A stretch of DNA of 64,000 nucleotides from Streptomyces musisoli (GCF_016741855.1 NZ_JAERRH010000025.1:22476-86475), one strand, 5' to 3'. Positions 46,354 to 56,309 are shown, counted from the first letter of the stretch. The notes: generated from the letters alone by a model not told the origin. Numbers and translations are program-made.

Positions 46354-46545
46354 ATGCCCAGTTCATCCCACCGCTCCGGCCAGACGACCGATCCGACCTC
46401 GACCAGCGCCTCAGCCCCGGACGCGTACCGGGCCGCCGACGGTCCAGCCGTCGCACTGAGGACCGGGCGCTGCCAGTGCGGGCACATCGTGTACCAGGTG
46501 GAAGGCATCCCGGACGATCCGCATCTGTGCTTCCCTGATGATTGA
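46354..46545 (+). pseudogene. GFA/CENP-V-type protein, 3'-truncated
   Basis: After an AAGGAG site the ATG at 46354 opens a 63-residue frame. Its last third, RTGRCQCGHIVYQVEGIPDD-PHLC, matches the start of GFA-domain zinc proteins (glutathione-dependent formaldehyde-activating family), which normally continue CxxC for another 80 or more residues. Here it breaks after PHLC with FPDD and a stop, exactly where the recombinase module begins. So it appears cut by insertion. Confidence 0.65.
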
Positions 46546-46575
46546 GTGAGTTCAAGGGACTCACAGGGGTGGCAG

Positions 46576-48126
46576 ATGGACGAGTGGTGGCTGGTGTTCG
46601 TGCCGGATCCGGAGCGGTGGGGGCCGCTGCCGGAGGAGGGGGTGCTGGGGGTCCGCGACCTGCCGGCCGCCGTGGATGCGGTAGGGCTTCGGCCGGGTGA
46701 TCCGGTTTTTGTACGGCCAGATTTCGTGGTGGATCCCGAGCTGCTGGAATTCGTGCTCTCCTCGGAATTCCATCCGCTGGAGCGGGAAACTCGACGGAAT
46801 TACGCGCTGGATATCCGGCTGTTGCTGACTTGGTTGTGGCGACGCGGGATCCCGTGGCGGCAAGCGACCGAGGCCGACTTGCGCGCGTACAGGGAATTTC
46901 GGTGTGACTCGCCGCTGAACCCAAGGCGAATCAGCGGGGCGAAGTGGGATAGGGAAGCGCCAGCTTTCACGCGGCTCTACCGGTGGGCGAAGGTCACGCC
47001 GCTGCCGGTGGACAGCCGGCGCCGGGTGGACCGCGCCGCGGACGCCCGCAGTTCGCGGGTGTCGTGGCTGACACCGCGAACCTGGGGTCTTTGGCAGGAC
47101 GTGGGCCTTCGCGGCCTCGGTCCGGACGGAACACCGGTGCCGGGCTGGGACGGGCGGACCGAGCTTCGGAACACCTCGTTCGTCGGGTTCACGCTCAGCT
47201 CGGGACTGCGGCGGCAGGAATCCGGCGCCACGTTGACGTTCGAAGTGCCGTCCCGCCCGCTGCGCTCGGGCCGCTACTGCCACGGGCAGATGGCCCGAGC
47301 GCTGTCCCGCTCGAAGCGGGACCGGACCTACTACGCGTCGGCCGATTCATTGCGCCAGGTCAGCGCCTACGCGGAGTCGGAGCGGGCCTGGGCTGTCGAA
47401 CGGGCCCAGGCCCAGGGACGCTACGAAGAGTTGCCGCTGATGCGGCTGATCACGAAGGTCACCACGGGCCTCACCCCGACGGTCCACTGGGTCGACCGCG
47501 ACGGCGTCCAAGGTCGGTATGACCTGAATCTGCTCGACTGGCGCGAGCGGCAGTGGCTGTTCGTCGAGGGACCACAGGGCCCGGAGCCGGCGTGGTTGTG
47601 GCTGACCGAGCAGGGCCTGCCCATGCTGCCGGACCGCTGGAACACCGTGTTCCGGCAGGCCAACCAGCGTTGCGAGCAGGCTCTGCTGACTCCGCAGGAG
47701 CGAGAGACGCCCCGGCTGCTGCGGGTCGCGGAGATCCGCGGGAAGGTCCCGTACGCGACACCCCACTCCATGCGTCACTCGTTGGCGCTCTACATGTTGA
47801 TCCTGCTCAACGAGTTGATGGACAAGAAGTACGGGCTGACCGCCGCAGATCGGCGCGACTTCGCCCAGCTCTACGGCGACCCGTGGTGGCTGGTGAAGAC
47901 CCTGTTGGGGCACAAGGACGTTGAGACGACGAAGGAGCACTACCTCCGCCCGGTCATGCATCTGCAGCTGGAGTCAATCCTGGCCTTTGACGCCGAAGAC
48001 GAGCACGAGGAGACGGACGAGACGAAGGATCTGAACGGTCTGTTCGCCCGGCTGGCCCGGGAGACCTCCGGGATCCAGGACATCGAGGTGCTGGTTGACG
48101 CCCTGCCCGCCGCGGAAGCGTCATGA
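46576..48126 (+). CDS. tyrosine-type site-specific recombinase (first of trio)
   Basis: A 516-residue protein. The C-terminal catalytic residues are visible: Arg I in SSGLRRQESGATL, HxxR in TPHSMRHSLALYML, and the His/Tyr end LLGHKDVETTKEHYLRPV. The N-terminal half has a SAM-like core-binding domain (NYALDIRLLLTWLWRRG, ATEADLRAYREF). ATG 46576 follows GGGGTGG; a GTG at 46546 would add ten residues. The next gene begins in its stop codon. Confidence 0.88.
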   Translation: MDEWWLVFVPDPERWGPLPEEGVLGVRDLPAAVDAVGLRPGDPVFVRPDFVVDPELLEFVLSSEFHPLERETRRNYALDIRLLLTWLWRRGIPWRQATEADLRAYREFRCDSPLNPRRISGAKWDREAPAFTRLYRWAKVTPLPVDSRRRVDRAADARSSRVSWLTPRTWGLWQDVGLRGLGPDGTPVPGWDGRTELRNTSFVGFTLSSGLRRQESGATLTFEVPSRPLRSGRYCHGQMARALSRSKRDRTYYASADSLRQVSAYAESERAWAVERAQAQGRYEELPLMRLITKVTTGLTPTVHWVDRDGVQGRYDLNLLDWRERQWLFVEGPQGPEPAWLWLTEQGLPMLPDRWNTVFRQANQRCEQALLTPQERETPRLLRVAEIRGKVPYATPHSMRHSLALYMLILLNELMDKKYGLTAADRRDFAQLYGDPWWLVKTLLGHKDVETTKEHYLRPVMHLQLESILAFDAEDEHEETDETKDLNGLFARLARETSGIQDIEVLVDALPAAEAS

Positions 48127-49856
48127 GCGGGAGAGGCCGTCGGGCGGTCCTGCCACCGCCGGACTTCCAGGCAACCCAGCGAATAGCCGCCGACGGACTG
48201 CAGGTCACCGTGGTCAACAAGGAGGGCTTCAGGCGGGTCTTCGACTTCGCCGAGCTCTCCGTACCGCAGCCGATGCGCTGCTCGCTCGCACGAGCGTTCG
48301 CCGCGCAGTCCATGGGGTGGAACAGCCACGCAAGCGGCGAATCGTATTGGCGGTCCTTGGAGGTCTTCGCCCGGTTCCTCAAGGACCAGGGGCACCCGGC
48401 CGAGGATCTCGGCGACCTCACCTCGGCCACGCTCCGGCTCTGGCGGAACAATCACAAGGACACCCCCGGTGGGCGCGAGGCCCTGGCCAAGATACGTACG
48501 CTGCTGAAGCGCGAGCCGCGGCTGTCCGAGGGCCTGGCCGCCGAGGAACTGGCCCGCCCTGTTCCGAAGAAGGGCAAGCCGTCCAAGCAGTCCTACCGGC
48601 CGTCGGAGCGCGACCAGGTGCTGCTGGCCGCCGAGCGGCAGTTCCGGGCCGCGCTGCTGCGGATCCTGGAGAACACCACGCTGCTGGACCGCTACCGGGC
48701 GGGCTCGCTGGACCCGTCCAGCCGTGAGTGGAGGGTCGCGTCCGTCCTCGAGTGCTTGGCCTCCACGGGCGAACTGCCCGGGTACCCGGACAAGGAGGGG
48801 AAGGTCTACACCCGGGCCGAGGGGCTGTTGCGCGGAAAGAACGGCGGGAAGACGGCAGGCCGGTTGTTCCTGAGTCGGGCGGAGCTGACGGCGCTGGCTG
48901 TGATGATGACCGACCGCTACGGATGGAACCTGTCGGTCTACGACCGTCTGCACGTGCCCGTGATCACCCCGTCCGCAGGAGAGAAGACGACGGTCACCTA
49001 CGAGGTCCTGGTGGAGAAGCGCCGCTCCGGCGAGGGACGGTGGTTCGCCACGGAGAACTACACCGACTCCGGCGCGGACTCGCCGGGCCGGCTCATCACC
49101 CAGGCCCTGGAAGCCACGAAGCACGGGCGGGCCCTGGCTGCCGCCCTGTCACCGGGCCACGATCTGCTGATGGTCGCCCGCAACCGGCGCCGTGACGACG
49201 TGGACTCCAATCTGGACCGGCCCCGGAACGTCGGCCCGCTGTGCTTCGGCGTGTCCAAGGCCGACGCGCGAGTCTGGGCCAGGTCCCGCAACATCGGCTC
49301 GCCCTTTCAGCGCGCCCGCAGGACGACCGTCACCACGACGGGAAAGCCGCTGCAGCACAAGCGGGGCACCCACGAGAGCATCTACGTCCTGCCCGACAAG
49401 AACGTCCAGGAAGCCGCCGTGGACGTGATCGCGGCGGGCGCCGAGGAGGCCCGCGATCAGGCCCGCGACTACACCTTCCACGGGCGCCTGACGGACGAGG
49501 CCGACGCGGCCCACCAGGAGACCGCGACGGCGGACTGCGCGGATGAGGACAGCAGCCCCTGGCCTGACCCGAACGGGGGCTGCGGCGCCGACTTCCTGCT
49601 CTGCCTGTCCTGCGAGAACTCCCGGGTCCACACCGGTCACCACCCGCGCCTCGCGCTGTTGCGCCGGCAGTTGATCTCTCTACGTTCCGCCTGGCCCGAG
49701 AAGCTCTGGCGCGAGCGCTGGGACGAACATCTCCTGCGACTCGATGACCTGCGGGCGAAGGTCAACGAGAGCACCTGGGATGCGGCACTGCGCCGGGTGA
49801 CTGACCGTGACCGAATGATCATCGACCACCTGTTCGAAGGAGACCTGGCCCCGTGA
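48123..49856 (+). CDS. recombinase-like protein with divergent catalytic domain (second of trio)
   Basis: A 577-residue protein overlapping both neighbours by four bases. The N-terminal domain resembles integrase core-binding folds (SYWRSLEVFARFLKDQG, LTSATLRLWRNNH). The catalytic region is divergent: RNRRRDDVDSNLD and KRGTHESIYVLPDKN may hold remnants of the RHRHY set, but a full set was not confirmed. Near the C-terminus a Cys cluster (NGGCGADFLLCLSCENSRVH) may bind zinc. In trio elements the middle protein is commonly the most divergent and acts with the other two. Confidence 0.75.
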   Translation: MSGRGRRAVLPPPDFQATQRIAADGLQVTVVNKEGFRRVFDFAELSVPQPMRCSLARAFAAQSMGWNSHASGESYWRSLEVFARFLKDQGHPAEDLGDLTSATLRLWRNNHKDTPGGREALAKIRTLLKREPRLSEGLAAEELARPVPKKGKPSKQSYRPSERDQVLLAAERQFRAALLRILENTTLLDRYRAGSLDPSSREWRVASVLECLASTGELPGYPDKEGKVYTRAEGLLRGKNGGKTAGRLFLSRAELTALAVMMTDRYGWNLSVYDRLHVPVITPSAGEKTTVTYEVLVEKRRSGEGRWFATENYTDSGADSPGRLITQALEATKHGRALAAALSPGHDLLMVARNRRRDDVDSNLDRPRNVGPLCFGVSKADARVWARSRNIGSPFQRARRTTVTTTGKPLQHKRGTHESIYVLPDKNVQEAAVDVIAAGAEEARDQARDYTFHGRLTDEADAAHQETATADCADEDSSPWPDPNGGCGADFLLCLSCENSRVHTGHHPRLALLRRQLISLRSAWPEKLWRERWDEHLLRLDDLRAKVNESTWDAALRRVTDRDRMIIDHLFEGDLAP

Positions 49857-51994
49857 CGACCGCACTGTCCATCGAGGCCGATCCCTACATCCTGCCGCTG
49901 CCGGGGCCGGAGAGCCCGGTGGTCTTGGACCGGTGGATCAGCGTCGGCAACACCCTCCCCAACTCCCGCTATGACGATGACACCTGGTCGATGGGACCGC
50001 TGATCGACAACCCCGGGGACAGCATCCACAAGGTCAACTGGAAGAGGTGCCCCGCCACCCTGCGGAGCGAGTTCAGGCGCCTCGTCTGGGGCCTGATCAA
50101 CGGCGAGCTGCGCCCCACCTACATACGGGAACGGGGCTTTCAGAACCGGACACGCGACGGCGTGACCAGCATGCGCGACAACATCATCCAGTGGATGAAG
50201 TTCGCACGCTGGCTCGACCGGCAAGGCGTTTCCCAGCTCAGCCACTGCACCACAGAGCACTGGAAGGCGTACGCAGCCACGTACGCCAGCAGCTGTACGC
50301 GCGGTCATGCCCTGACGATTCTGCGCTGGCTCTCGGACATGTGGGCCTTCGATCAACTCTCGGCCAGCCCTTGCGGCATTACACGTCCGCCCTGGGAGGA
50401 CGAGGGCATCGACGACTATCTACCCGCCGAGACGGGAGGGGCTGGCGGGGAGAACAAGACCGAGCCGCTGGACCCGACCGTGATCGGCCCCCTGCTCACC
50501 TGGTCGATCCGTCTGGTCGAGGACTTCTCCAGCGACATCCTGGCCGCCTGGGACGAACGCCGCCGCATGCACGCACAGGTGAAGTCCGCCAAGACCACAC
50601 GCGAGGGCCTGACGGCCCTCAAGAGCTATCTGCTGCCTCTGATCAACTCTGGTGCACCGCTGCCCGCCACTGTGAGCCGGCTGCACGGCGTCACACTGGC
50701 CCACCACTACGTCGCCGCGGTCACCGGGTGCAGCCGGACCCAAGTCCAGACCATCGTCGCCCGCCTCGGAATTTATCGACTCACGGCTCAGCGGCCTGGC
50801 CCCAGCCCGATGCAGGTCCCGGTGACGGGCCAGATCGAGGGACGGCCATGGCGCGAGTTCATGGACTACGAGGAGACGCCGATCCTGGTGCGGCACCTGG
50901 CCACGGCAGCCGCGATCGTGATCTTGTATTTGACCGGGATGCGCCCCCAAGAAGCACGGTCGCTGCGGTCCGGCTGCTGTCCCGACCCGCAACCGAATCC
51001 CGACGGCTCTATGCCGCGGCATCTGATCCGTTCCCACCACTACAAGAACGTCCGCGACTCCGACGGGCACCATGTCTCCGCCGGTGAGGAGCGGGCAGTC
51101 CCTTGGGTCGCGATCACTCCGGTCGTCAACGCCATCCGTGTCCTGGAACGCATCGTCCCCAGGGGCGAGCTCCTGTTCAGCTCCACCCACCACGACATCG
51201 TCGGCCAGCGCAAGCACCACGGTGCCCTGAAGCGGTCCACCCTGGACCGCCGCGTCGAGGGTCTCGTGTCGTGGATCAACCAGGAGGCCACCGCCCAGGG
51301 GCTGCCGGCTCAACAGGTGCCGGAGGACCCGCACGGCAACCTTGGACTGAGCCGTCTGCGCAGAACCCTGGCCTGGCACATCGCCCGCCGCCCCGGCGGC
51401 CTGGTCGCCCTCGCCATCCAGTACGGGCACATGCGCACCGCCCTGGATGCCCGCACCTCCGCCGGCTACGGCAGCCGCGAGCGCAGAGGCTTCCACGGGG
51501 AACTCGACGTCGAGACCGCCCTCGCCGCCGCGCAGACCGCAGCACGGCTGCGCGACGCCACTGCGGCCGGCGAGAAGATCTCCGGCCCGGCAGCGCGGCG
51601 GGCGATCGTCGGAGCGGCTTCGATGCCCAGCTTCGAAGGCGCCCTGACCACCCCGAAGGCCGCCGCCAAGTTCCTCGAACGCGACGGCCTCGTCCTCTTC
51701 GACAACCCGGACTCCTTTCTCATCTGCGCGTTCAAGCGCGACACTGCCCTGTGCGACCCGGATCCCGGGGCGACGGCACCCAACCAGTTCGCCTGCCAGC
51801 TCGGCTGCGGCAACGCGGTCCGCACCGACAGCCACGCACGCGCGGCACGAGAGCACGCTGACCGACTCGATGCGAAGGCGGCCCTGATGCCCCAGCCCTT
51901 GGGGGACCGGCTTCGCCTGACCGCCGACCGCTTCCGGGCTCTTGCCGATGCCCACGACGCCGCCGCCCAGTCAGCCGAGGATGCCATCGCATGA
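49853..51994 (+). CDS. tyrosine-type site-specific recombinase (third of trio)
   Basis: A 713-residue protein from GTG 49853 (GTGA overlap). Catalytic motifs: Arg I in YLTGMRPQEARSLRSG, the second block LSRLRRTLAWHIARRPGG with Trp-His following Arg, and the terminal QYGHMRTALDA...SAGYGSRE with the likely nucleophile Tyr. A C-terminal Cys/His-rich stretch (LICAFKRDTALC, FACQLGCGNAV) may be a zinc site. It is longer than usual integrases (about 300-400 residues) as is normal for this element type. Confidence 0.85.
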   Translation: MTTALSIEADPYILPLPGPESPVVLDRWISVGNTLPNSRYDDDTWSMGPLIDNPGDSIHKVNWKRCPATLRSEFRRLVWGLINGELRPTYIRERGFQNRTRDGVTSMRDNIIQWMKFARWLDRQGVSQLSHCTTEHWKAYAATYASSCTRGHALTILRWLSDMWAFDQLSASPCGITRPPWEDEGIDDYLPAETGGAGGENKTEPLDPTVIGPLLTWSIRLVEDFSSDILAAWDERRRMHAQVKSAKTTREGLTALKSYLLPLINSGAPLPATVSRLHGVTLAHHYVAAVTGCSRTQVQTIVARLGIYRLTAQRPGPSPMQVPVTGQIEGRPWREFMDYEETPILVRHLATAAAIVILYLTGMRPQEARSLRSGCCPDPQPNPDGSMPRHLIRSHHYKNVRDSDGHHVSAGEERAVPWVAITPVVNAIRVLERIVPRGELLFSSTHHDIVGQRKHHGALKRSTLDRRVEGLVSWINQEATAQGLPAQQVPEDPHGNLGLSRLRRTLAWHIARRPGGLVALAIQYGHMRTALDARTSAGYGSRERRGFHGELDVETALAAAQTAARLRDATAAGEKISGPAARRAIVGAASMPSFEGALTTPKAAAKFLERDGLVLFDNPDSFLICAFKRDTALCDPDPGATAPNQFACQLGCGNAVRTDSHARAAREHADRLDAKAALMPQPLGDRLRLTADRFRALADAHDAAAQSAEDAIA

Positions 51995-52407
51995 ACCAGC
52001 AGCACGAGGACGAACGCTCCCGCATCCGCGCGGCCATGGACCGCCTCCTGGCCGGCGAGCCCACCTGTTCCAACGGCAGCCTCACGGCGACTGCGCTCGC
52101 CGCAGAGGCCGGTGTCCACCGCATGGCGCTGCAGAAGCGCCACGCCGACCTCAAGGAGGAGTTCTACGCGCGGGTGCGTACCGAAACGCACCAGACACCG
52201 GAGGTCGAAAAGCGGCTTCGCAAAGAGGTCGTCCGTCTGAAGGAAGCTCTCAAGGACTCCCGCGCTGCCGAAGCAGCCTCCCGGCATCGAGCGGAGCAGA
52301 TGGCCCTCGCGGCAGCCGTCCTCATCCTCCGGCAACCCGACAGCCAAGACCAGCCTGCCCCCGACAACGTCATCCCGCTCCGCCCGTCAGACGACGGCGA
52401 CGACTGA
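51991..52407 (+). CDS. small HTH/coiled-coil accessory protein (TnpC/DUF6262-like)
   Basis: A 138-residue protein overlapping the third recombinase by four bases. Residues about 10-60 form a helix-turn-helix of TetR-like look (GSLTATALAAEAGVHRMALQ), residues 60-110 a coiled coil (RLRKEVVRLKEALKDSRAAE). Tn554-type elements carry a comparable small protein that sets the orientation and efficiency of insertion. Its position as the last coupled gene supports the same role here. Confidence 0.7.
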   Translation: MNQQHEDERSRIRAAMDRLLAGEPTCSNGSLTATALAAEAGVHRMALQKRHADLKEEFYARVRTETHQTPEVEKRLRKEVVRLKEALKDSRAAEAASRHRAEQMALAAAVLILRQPDSQDQPAPDNVIPLRPSDDGDD

Positions 52408-52422
52408 GAAAGCCCCTGAAAC

Positions 52423-52840
52423 TCATCCCATGGGCGCGTCGAGGCCGTCTGGCGCGGTCGCTGCGTCGTGCCGGAGCCGGAGAGGCGAGTCTGTGGCCAT
52501 CCGTGGCTGGGAGTGGCAGGTTTCGCACAGGGTGATGAGCCAGGTGTGGTGCTGGTCCCCGTGGAAGGGCGTCCGGGCTGGCCGCACAACTCGCAAGTGA
52601 GTCTGTACGGCGGCGAACTCGGCTGCGTTGGCGAGGGCTGCGGCTCGGTCGGCAAACTCCCCGTCGAATTCGCCGCCGTCGAAGCGATCGGCGACGGTGA
52701 TGCACAGGCCGCCGAACCGCGGGCTGAAATCCTCGATCCGGTAGGCAGGGTCGAGGTGGACAGCTCGTCGTGGAGGTGGTTGAGCAGGTCGGCCCCTACC
52801 GCACAAGCGCCCGAGAGGTCACCCGGACCTGGCCCCGAAC
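52423..52840 (-). pseudogene. frameshifted remnant of a conserved hypothetical gene
   Basis: The minus strand reads VGADLLNHLHDELSTS in one frame, then, after a shift near 52765, HLDPAYRIEDFSPRFGGLCI, then TVADRFDGGEFDGEFADRAA and HHTWLITLCETCHSQP in the next. Both parts have strong third-position G/C and look like one protein broken by an indel. The family is not recognised. It lies immediately right of the recombinase element. Confidence 0.5.
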
Positions 52841-52849
52841 TCCTAGCGC

Positions 52850-53160
52850 AGGGTCGTGTCCCACCATGTGGTGTAACCGCGCTCACGGAGAAGACGCAGG
52901 TCGCGCACACCATCGGGCAGCTCGCTACTCGCGGCCCCTGACTAAGCGTCAGATAAAGATCGTGGCCGCCACCAGCGGCGCGGAGGATCGCGGCCCTGGC
53001 CTTGGCGAACGTACAGGACCTGACTGCTGCCGGGCTCGACGAAGCCGCCTGGCGTAGCCCGCGGCAGGTGGGCGTGAAGTGCCGTTTCTCCGGTGAACCG
53101 TCTTCCCCCGTCCGCGTGAGTTGGGGCCGTCAGCTGGGGGCAGGCCGGTAGAACCGCTGC
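52850..53160. other. intergenic stretch, no gene seen
   Basis: No start-motif combination was found on either strand. A short plus-strand stretch around 53000-53060 (NVQDLTAAGLDEAAW) has some coding bias but no beginning or end. The promoter of the nuclease gene is expected just before 53161. Confidence 0.35.
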
Positions 53161-53814
53161 ATGGTGAAGAACTTTCGGCACGGTGTGATGGCCGCGGCCC
53201 TGGCTTTCGCTGTGCTGGCTCCGGCGGGTCCAGCTCGTGCGGATGAGGTGACGCTGCTGGACGGGATCGCTTCTTTGCCGGTGGCTGAGGAGGTCCGTGA
53301 CGGCTACCAGCGGACGGCGTACCCGCACTGGCGGGACGATGACAAGAACGGCTGCACCGCGGACAAGGACGTCTTGATCGCCGAGGCGATCGAGCCCCCC
53401 ACGGTGGGCGCGGACTGCAAACTCACCGGCGGCGTGTGGTGGTCGTACTACGACGGCCAGGAGGTCCACGGCTCCGGCCCCGGCAAGATCGACATCGACC
53501 ACCTGGTCCCCCTCGCGGAAGTCCACGACTCGGGCGGCTACGGGTGGACGACGGAGAAGCGCCGCCGCTACGCCAACGACCTCGGCTCAGACGTGACCCT
53601 GGTCGCGGTCAGTGCGCGCTCGAACCGGCAGAAGGGCGACAAGGACCCGGCCCAGTGGATGCCGGCCCCAGCCGTGCACTGCCGGTACATCGGTGAGTGG
53701 GTGGCCACCAAGAAGCGGTGGGGCCTTGCGGTCGACCCCGCCGAGCGGGAGGCGCTGCTGCGCTACGCCGCCGAGTGCCCCAACACCACTCTCGCCTACG
53801 CCCCGGCCCGGTAG
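53161..53814 (+). CDS. secreted HNH-family nuclease (GmrSD C-domain-like)
   Basis: A 217-residue protein with a signal peptide (KNFRHGVMAAALAFAVLAPA, cleavage near ARA-DE). The nuclease core is KIDIDHLVPLAEVHDSGG (the DHLVPL His-Me motif), with NDLGSDVTLVAVSARSNRQK-GDKDPAQW after it, as in the DUF1524-type extracellular HNH nucleases of Streptomyces. Two Cys pairs probably stabilise it. It should cut DNA outside the cell for nutrition or competition. Its last 45 codons and its downstream leader are duplicated at 56531. Confidence 0.88.
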   Translation: MVKNFRHGVMAAALAFAVLAPAGPARADEVTLLDGIASLPVAEEVRDGYQRTAYPHWRDDDKNGCTADKDVLIAEAIEPPTVGADCKLTGGVWWSYYDGQEVHGSGPGKIDIDHLVPLAEVHDSGGYGWTTEKRRRYANDLGSDVTLVAVSARSNRQKGDKDPAQWMPAPAVHCRYIGEWVATKKRWGLAVDPAEREALLRYAAECPNTTLAYAPAR

Positions 53815-53934
53815 CCGGCCTCACGTACTTCCTGCACCCAGCCCATGTGCTTCAACCCCGGATCTGCATCGAGTCCGGGACGCCCCCTGAGATCGCCTGC
53901 GGGCGATCCGACGACGAAGGAGCTGTCACCCGTC

Positions 53935-56301
53935 ATGACCATGCTTGCGACCCACCCTGCCCGCCTCCCCCTGCGCGCAGCGTTCCCACCGGTCGCCCCG
54001 GGGCCCGTCATCGCCTGGGGCCACAACAGCAACGGCCAGGTGTCTGTGCCGGCTGCCGCGCAGTCGGGAGTGGTACAGGTCGCCGCCGGCATCGTTCACA
54101 GTCTGGCGTTGAGGTCGGACGGGCGCATCGTCGCCTGGGGCGCCAACGACAACGGCCAGGCGACGGTGCCGGCCGCGGCGCAGATGGGGACGGTGCGGAT
54201 CGCCGCCGGCCAAGCGCATAGTCTGGCGCTGCTGTCGGACGGGCGCGTCCTCGCCTGGGGCAACAACTATTACGGTCAGGCGACGGTGCCGGCCGCGGCG
54301 CAGTCGGCAGTGGTGCGAATCGCCGCCGGCCAAACGCATAATCTGGCGCTGCTGGCGGACGGGCGGGTCATCGCCTGGGGCAACAACAACTTCGGGCAGG
54401 TGGACGTGCCGGCCGCAGCGCAGTCCGGAGTGGTGCAGACCGCCGCCGGCGGCTATTACAGTCTGGCGCTGCTGGCGGACGGGCGGGTCATCGCCTGGGG
54501 CGGCAACCACTACGGGCAGGTGGACGTGCCGGCCGCGGCGCAGTCGGGAGTAGTGCAGATCGCCGCCGGCGGTGCGCATTGTCTGGCGCTGCTGCCGGGC
54601 GGGCGGGTCATCGCCTGGGGCCACAACGACCACGGTGAGGCGACGGTGCCGGCCGCCGCGCAGTCGGGAGTGGTGCAGATCGCCGCCGGCGTCGTGCACA
54701 GTGTGGCGCTGCTGTCGGACGGGCGCGTCATCGCCTGGGGCAACAACGACCAGGGTCAGGCGGCTGTTCCGGCAGGATTGCGTGCCGCGTATGTCGGCCC
54801 CGCCTCAGCCAGCAGGCACAACCTGGTGGTGGGGGGTGTGCCGAAAGCTGTGACGTCGGTGGAGATGCTGTCCGGCAACGGGCAGGAGACCGAGCCCGGC
54901 ACCCTCTTCCCCGAGCCCCTGTCCGTGCGAGTCACCAGCTTTGCGGGCGCGCCGGTGGAAGGGGCGGCGGTCTCCTTCACCGTCCGCGACACCGACAACA
55001 CGGGCACCGGCTTCACCACCGGCACCCCCGTCACGGTGACCAGCGGCAGTGACGGCACCGCCACCACGACCGTCCCACTGGTGGCGGGCCCGCGCACCGG
55101 ACGCGTCGAGGTGGCCGCCACCGCCGGCATCGCGCACGCCGACTTCGTCTTGGACGTCGCACGCACCACCGCCGACGAGCTAGTGGCCGTCTCCGGCGAC
55201 AACCAGCAGGCCCGGCCCAACGCCGGCTTCCAGCCCATGACCGTCCGCGCCCTGCGCGGCGGGGAGCCCCTGGCCGGCCTGCCGCTGCGGTTCGTCCTCT
55301 CCGACACCGACACCACCGGCTCCGCCCTGCCCGGCGGCGGGACGGTCCACGACACCGTCACCGACGCCGACGGCATCGCCTCCGTCACCTGCACCGCCGG
55401 AGCGGGCGAGGGCGACTTCCTGGTCATCGCCACCGGCGGCGGCAGGAGTGTGCCCTTCCACGCCACGGTGGGAAGCCCGGTCGCCGCGCACATCGTGGCG
55501 CTGCGGGGTGACGGCCAGTCGGCGGTGGCGGCCTCGGCGTTCGCCGCCCATCTGACGGCACAGGTCACCACCGCCGGCGGCACGCCGGTGGGTGGCATGG
55601 TGGTCGAGTTCACCATCGAGTCCAACCCCACCGGCTCGTTCTTCCTCATCCCCGACCTGACCTCCGCCGTCCCCACCCTGGCCCCCTACCAGCTCGCCGA
55701 CGGCAACACCGACCCCCTGCACCTGAGCGCCCACGCAGCGGAACCCAACGGCGACCATGCGAACTTCGCCGCCGTCCTGCAGGACCTGGACACCACCGGT
55801 GCCATGTCCGAGCGCGTCACCACCCTCGACAACGACCCCGCGGACCCCCACTACGGCACCGCCACCACACACAGCCTCATGGCGGGCCTCACCCCGGGGA
55901 TCTTCCGGGTCCGGGCCACTGCCCCCGACCACCCCGACATCCCGGCCGCCTACTACCAGCTCACCGTCACCGCCGCCGGCGGTATCCGCCTGGTCATCGA
56001 GTCCGGGAACAACCAGCAGGCCAAGGCCGGCACGCGTTTCCCGCAGCCCTGCGTGGTCCGGGTCACCAACTCCGTCGGCCAGGGCCTGGAAGACGTCACC
56101 GTCACCTTCCGGCTCACCGGCACCACCGGAGCGGTCTTCCCCGACCACTCCACCAGCTTCACCGTCTCCACCGACCACGACGGCTACGCCGCATCCCGGG
56201 CCATCACCGCCGACTTCCCCGGCCGCGTCTACGTCAACGCCACGTGCCCCGGCACCACACCCGCCCCCGCCCCCATCCGCTTCGTCCTCCAATCCACATG
56301 A
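53935..56301 (+). CDS. seven-repeat RCC1-like propeller with four Ig-like domains (copy 1)
   Basis: A 788-residue protein; the ATG follows GAAGGAG. Residues about 22-305 hold seven 40-residue repeats, each with VIAWGxNxxGQ and VVQIAAGxxHSLALLxDGR, encoded on an exact 120-base period; seven blades suit a closed RCC1-type propeller. Then come four Ig-like domains of Big_1 type, each starting like VEMLSGNGQETEPGTLFPEP or LVAVSGDNQQARPNAGFQPM. No signal peptide or anchor was seen, which is odd for Ig-repeat proteins. It follows the secreted nuclease by 120 bases and may be co-transcribed. Confidence 0.82.
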   Translation: MTMLATHPARLPLRAAFPPVAPGPVIAWGHNSNGQVSVPAAAQSGVVQVAAGIVHSLALRSDGRIVAWGANDNGQATVPAAAQMGTVRIAAGQAHSLALLSDGRVLAWGNNYYGQATVPAAAQSAVVRIAAGQTHNLALLADGRVIAWGNNNFGQVDVPAAAQSGVVQTAAGGYYSLALLADGRVIAWGGNHYGQVDVPAAAQSGVVQIAAGGAHCLALLPGGRVIAWGHNDHGEATVPAAAQSGVVQIAAGVVHSVALLSDGRVIAWGNNDQGQAAVPAGLRAAYVGPASASRHNLVVGGVPKAVTSVEMLSGNGQETEPGTLFPEPLSVRVTSFAGAPVEGAAVSFTVRDTDNTGTGFTTGTPVTVTSGSDGTATTTVPLVAGPRTGRVEVAATAGIAHADFVLDVARTTADELVAVSGDNQQARPNAGFQPMTVRALRGGEPLAGLPLRFVLSDTDTTGSALPGGGTVHDTVTDADGIASVTCTAGAGEGDFLVIATGGGRSVPFHATVGSPVAAHIVALRGDGQSAVAASAFAAHLTAQVTTAGGTPVGGMVVEFTIESNPTGSFFLIPDLTSAVPTLAPYQLADGNTDPLHLSAHAAEPNGDHANFAAVLQDLDTTGAMSERVTTLDNDPADPHYGTATTHSLMAGLTPGIFRVRATAPDHPDIPAAYYQLTVTAAGGIRLVIESGNNQQAKAGTRFPQPCVVRVTNSVGQGLEDVTVTFRLTGTTGAVFPDHSTSFTVSTDHDGYAASRAITADFPGRVYVNATCPGTTPAPAPIRFVLQST

Positions 56302-56309
56302 GGGCTCGG

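Larger units (their letters stand above)
46530..52407 (+). mobile_element. three-recombinase element (Tn554/recombinase-in-trio-like)
   Basis: Three large genes and one small gene overlap by 4 bases each and all read rightward. The first and third encode clear tyrosine recombinases, the second a divergent relative, and the fourth a small HTH/coiled-coil protein like TnpC-type accessories. The left end lies at the break in the GFA-type gene; a short inverted repeat GTGAGT/ACTCAC (46546-46564) sits there. The right end was not located, and no 3' part of the GFA gene was recognised downstream. No cargo genes are inside. Confidence 0.65.
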
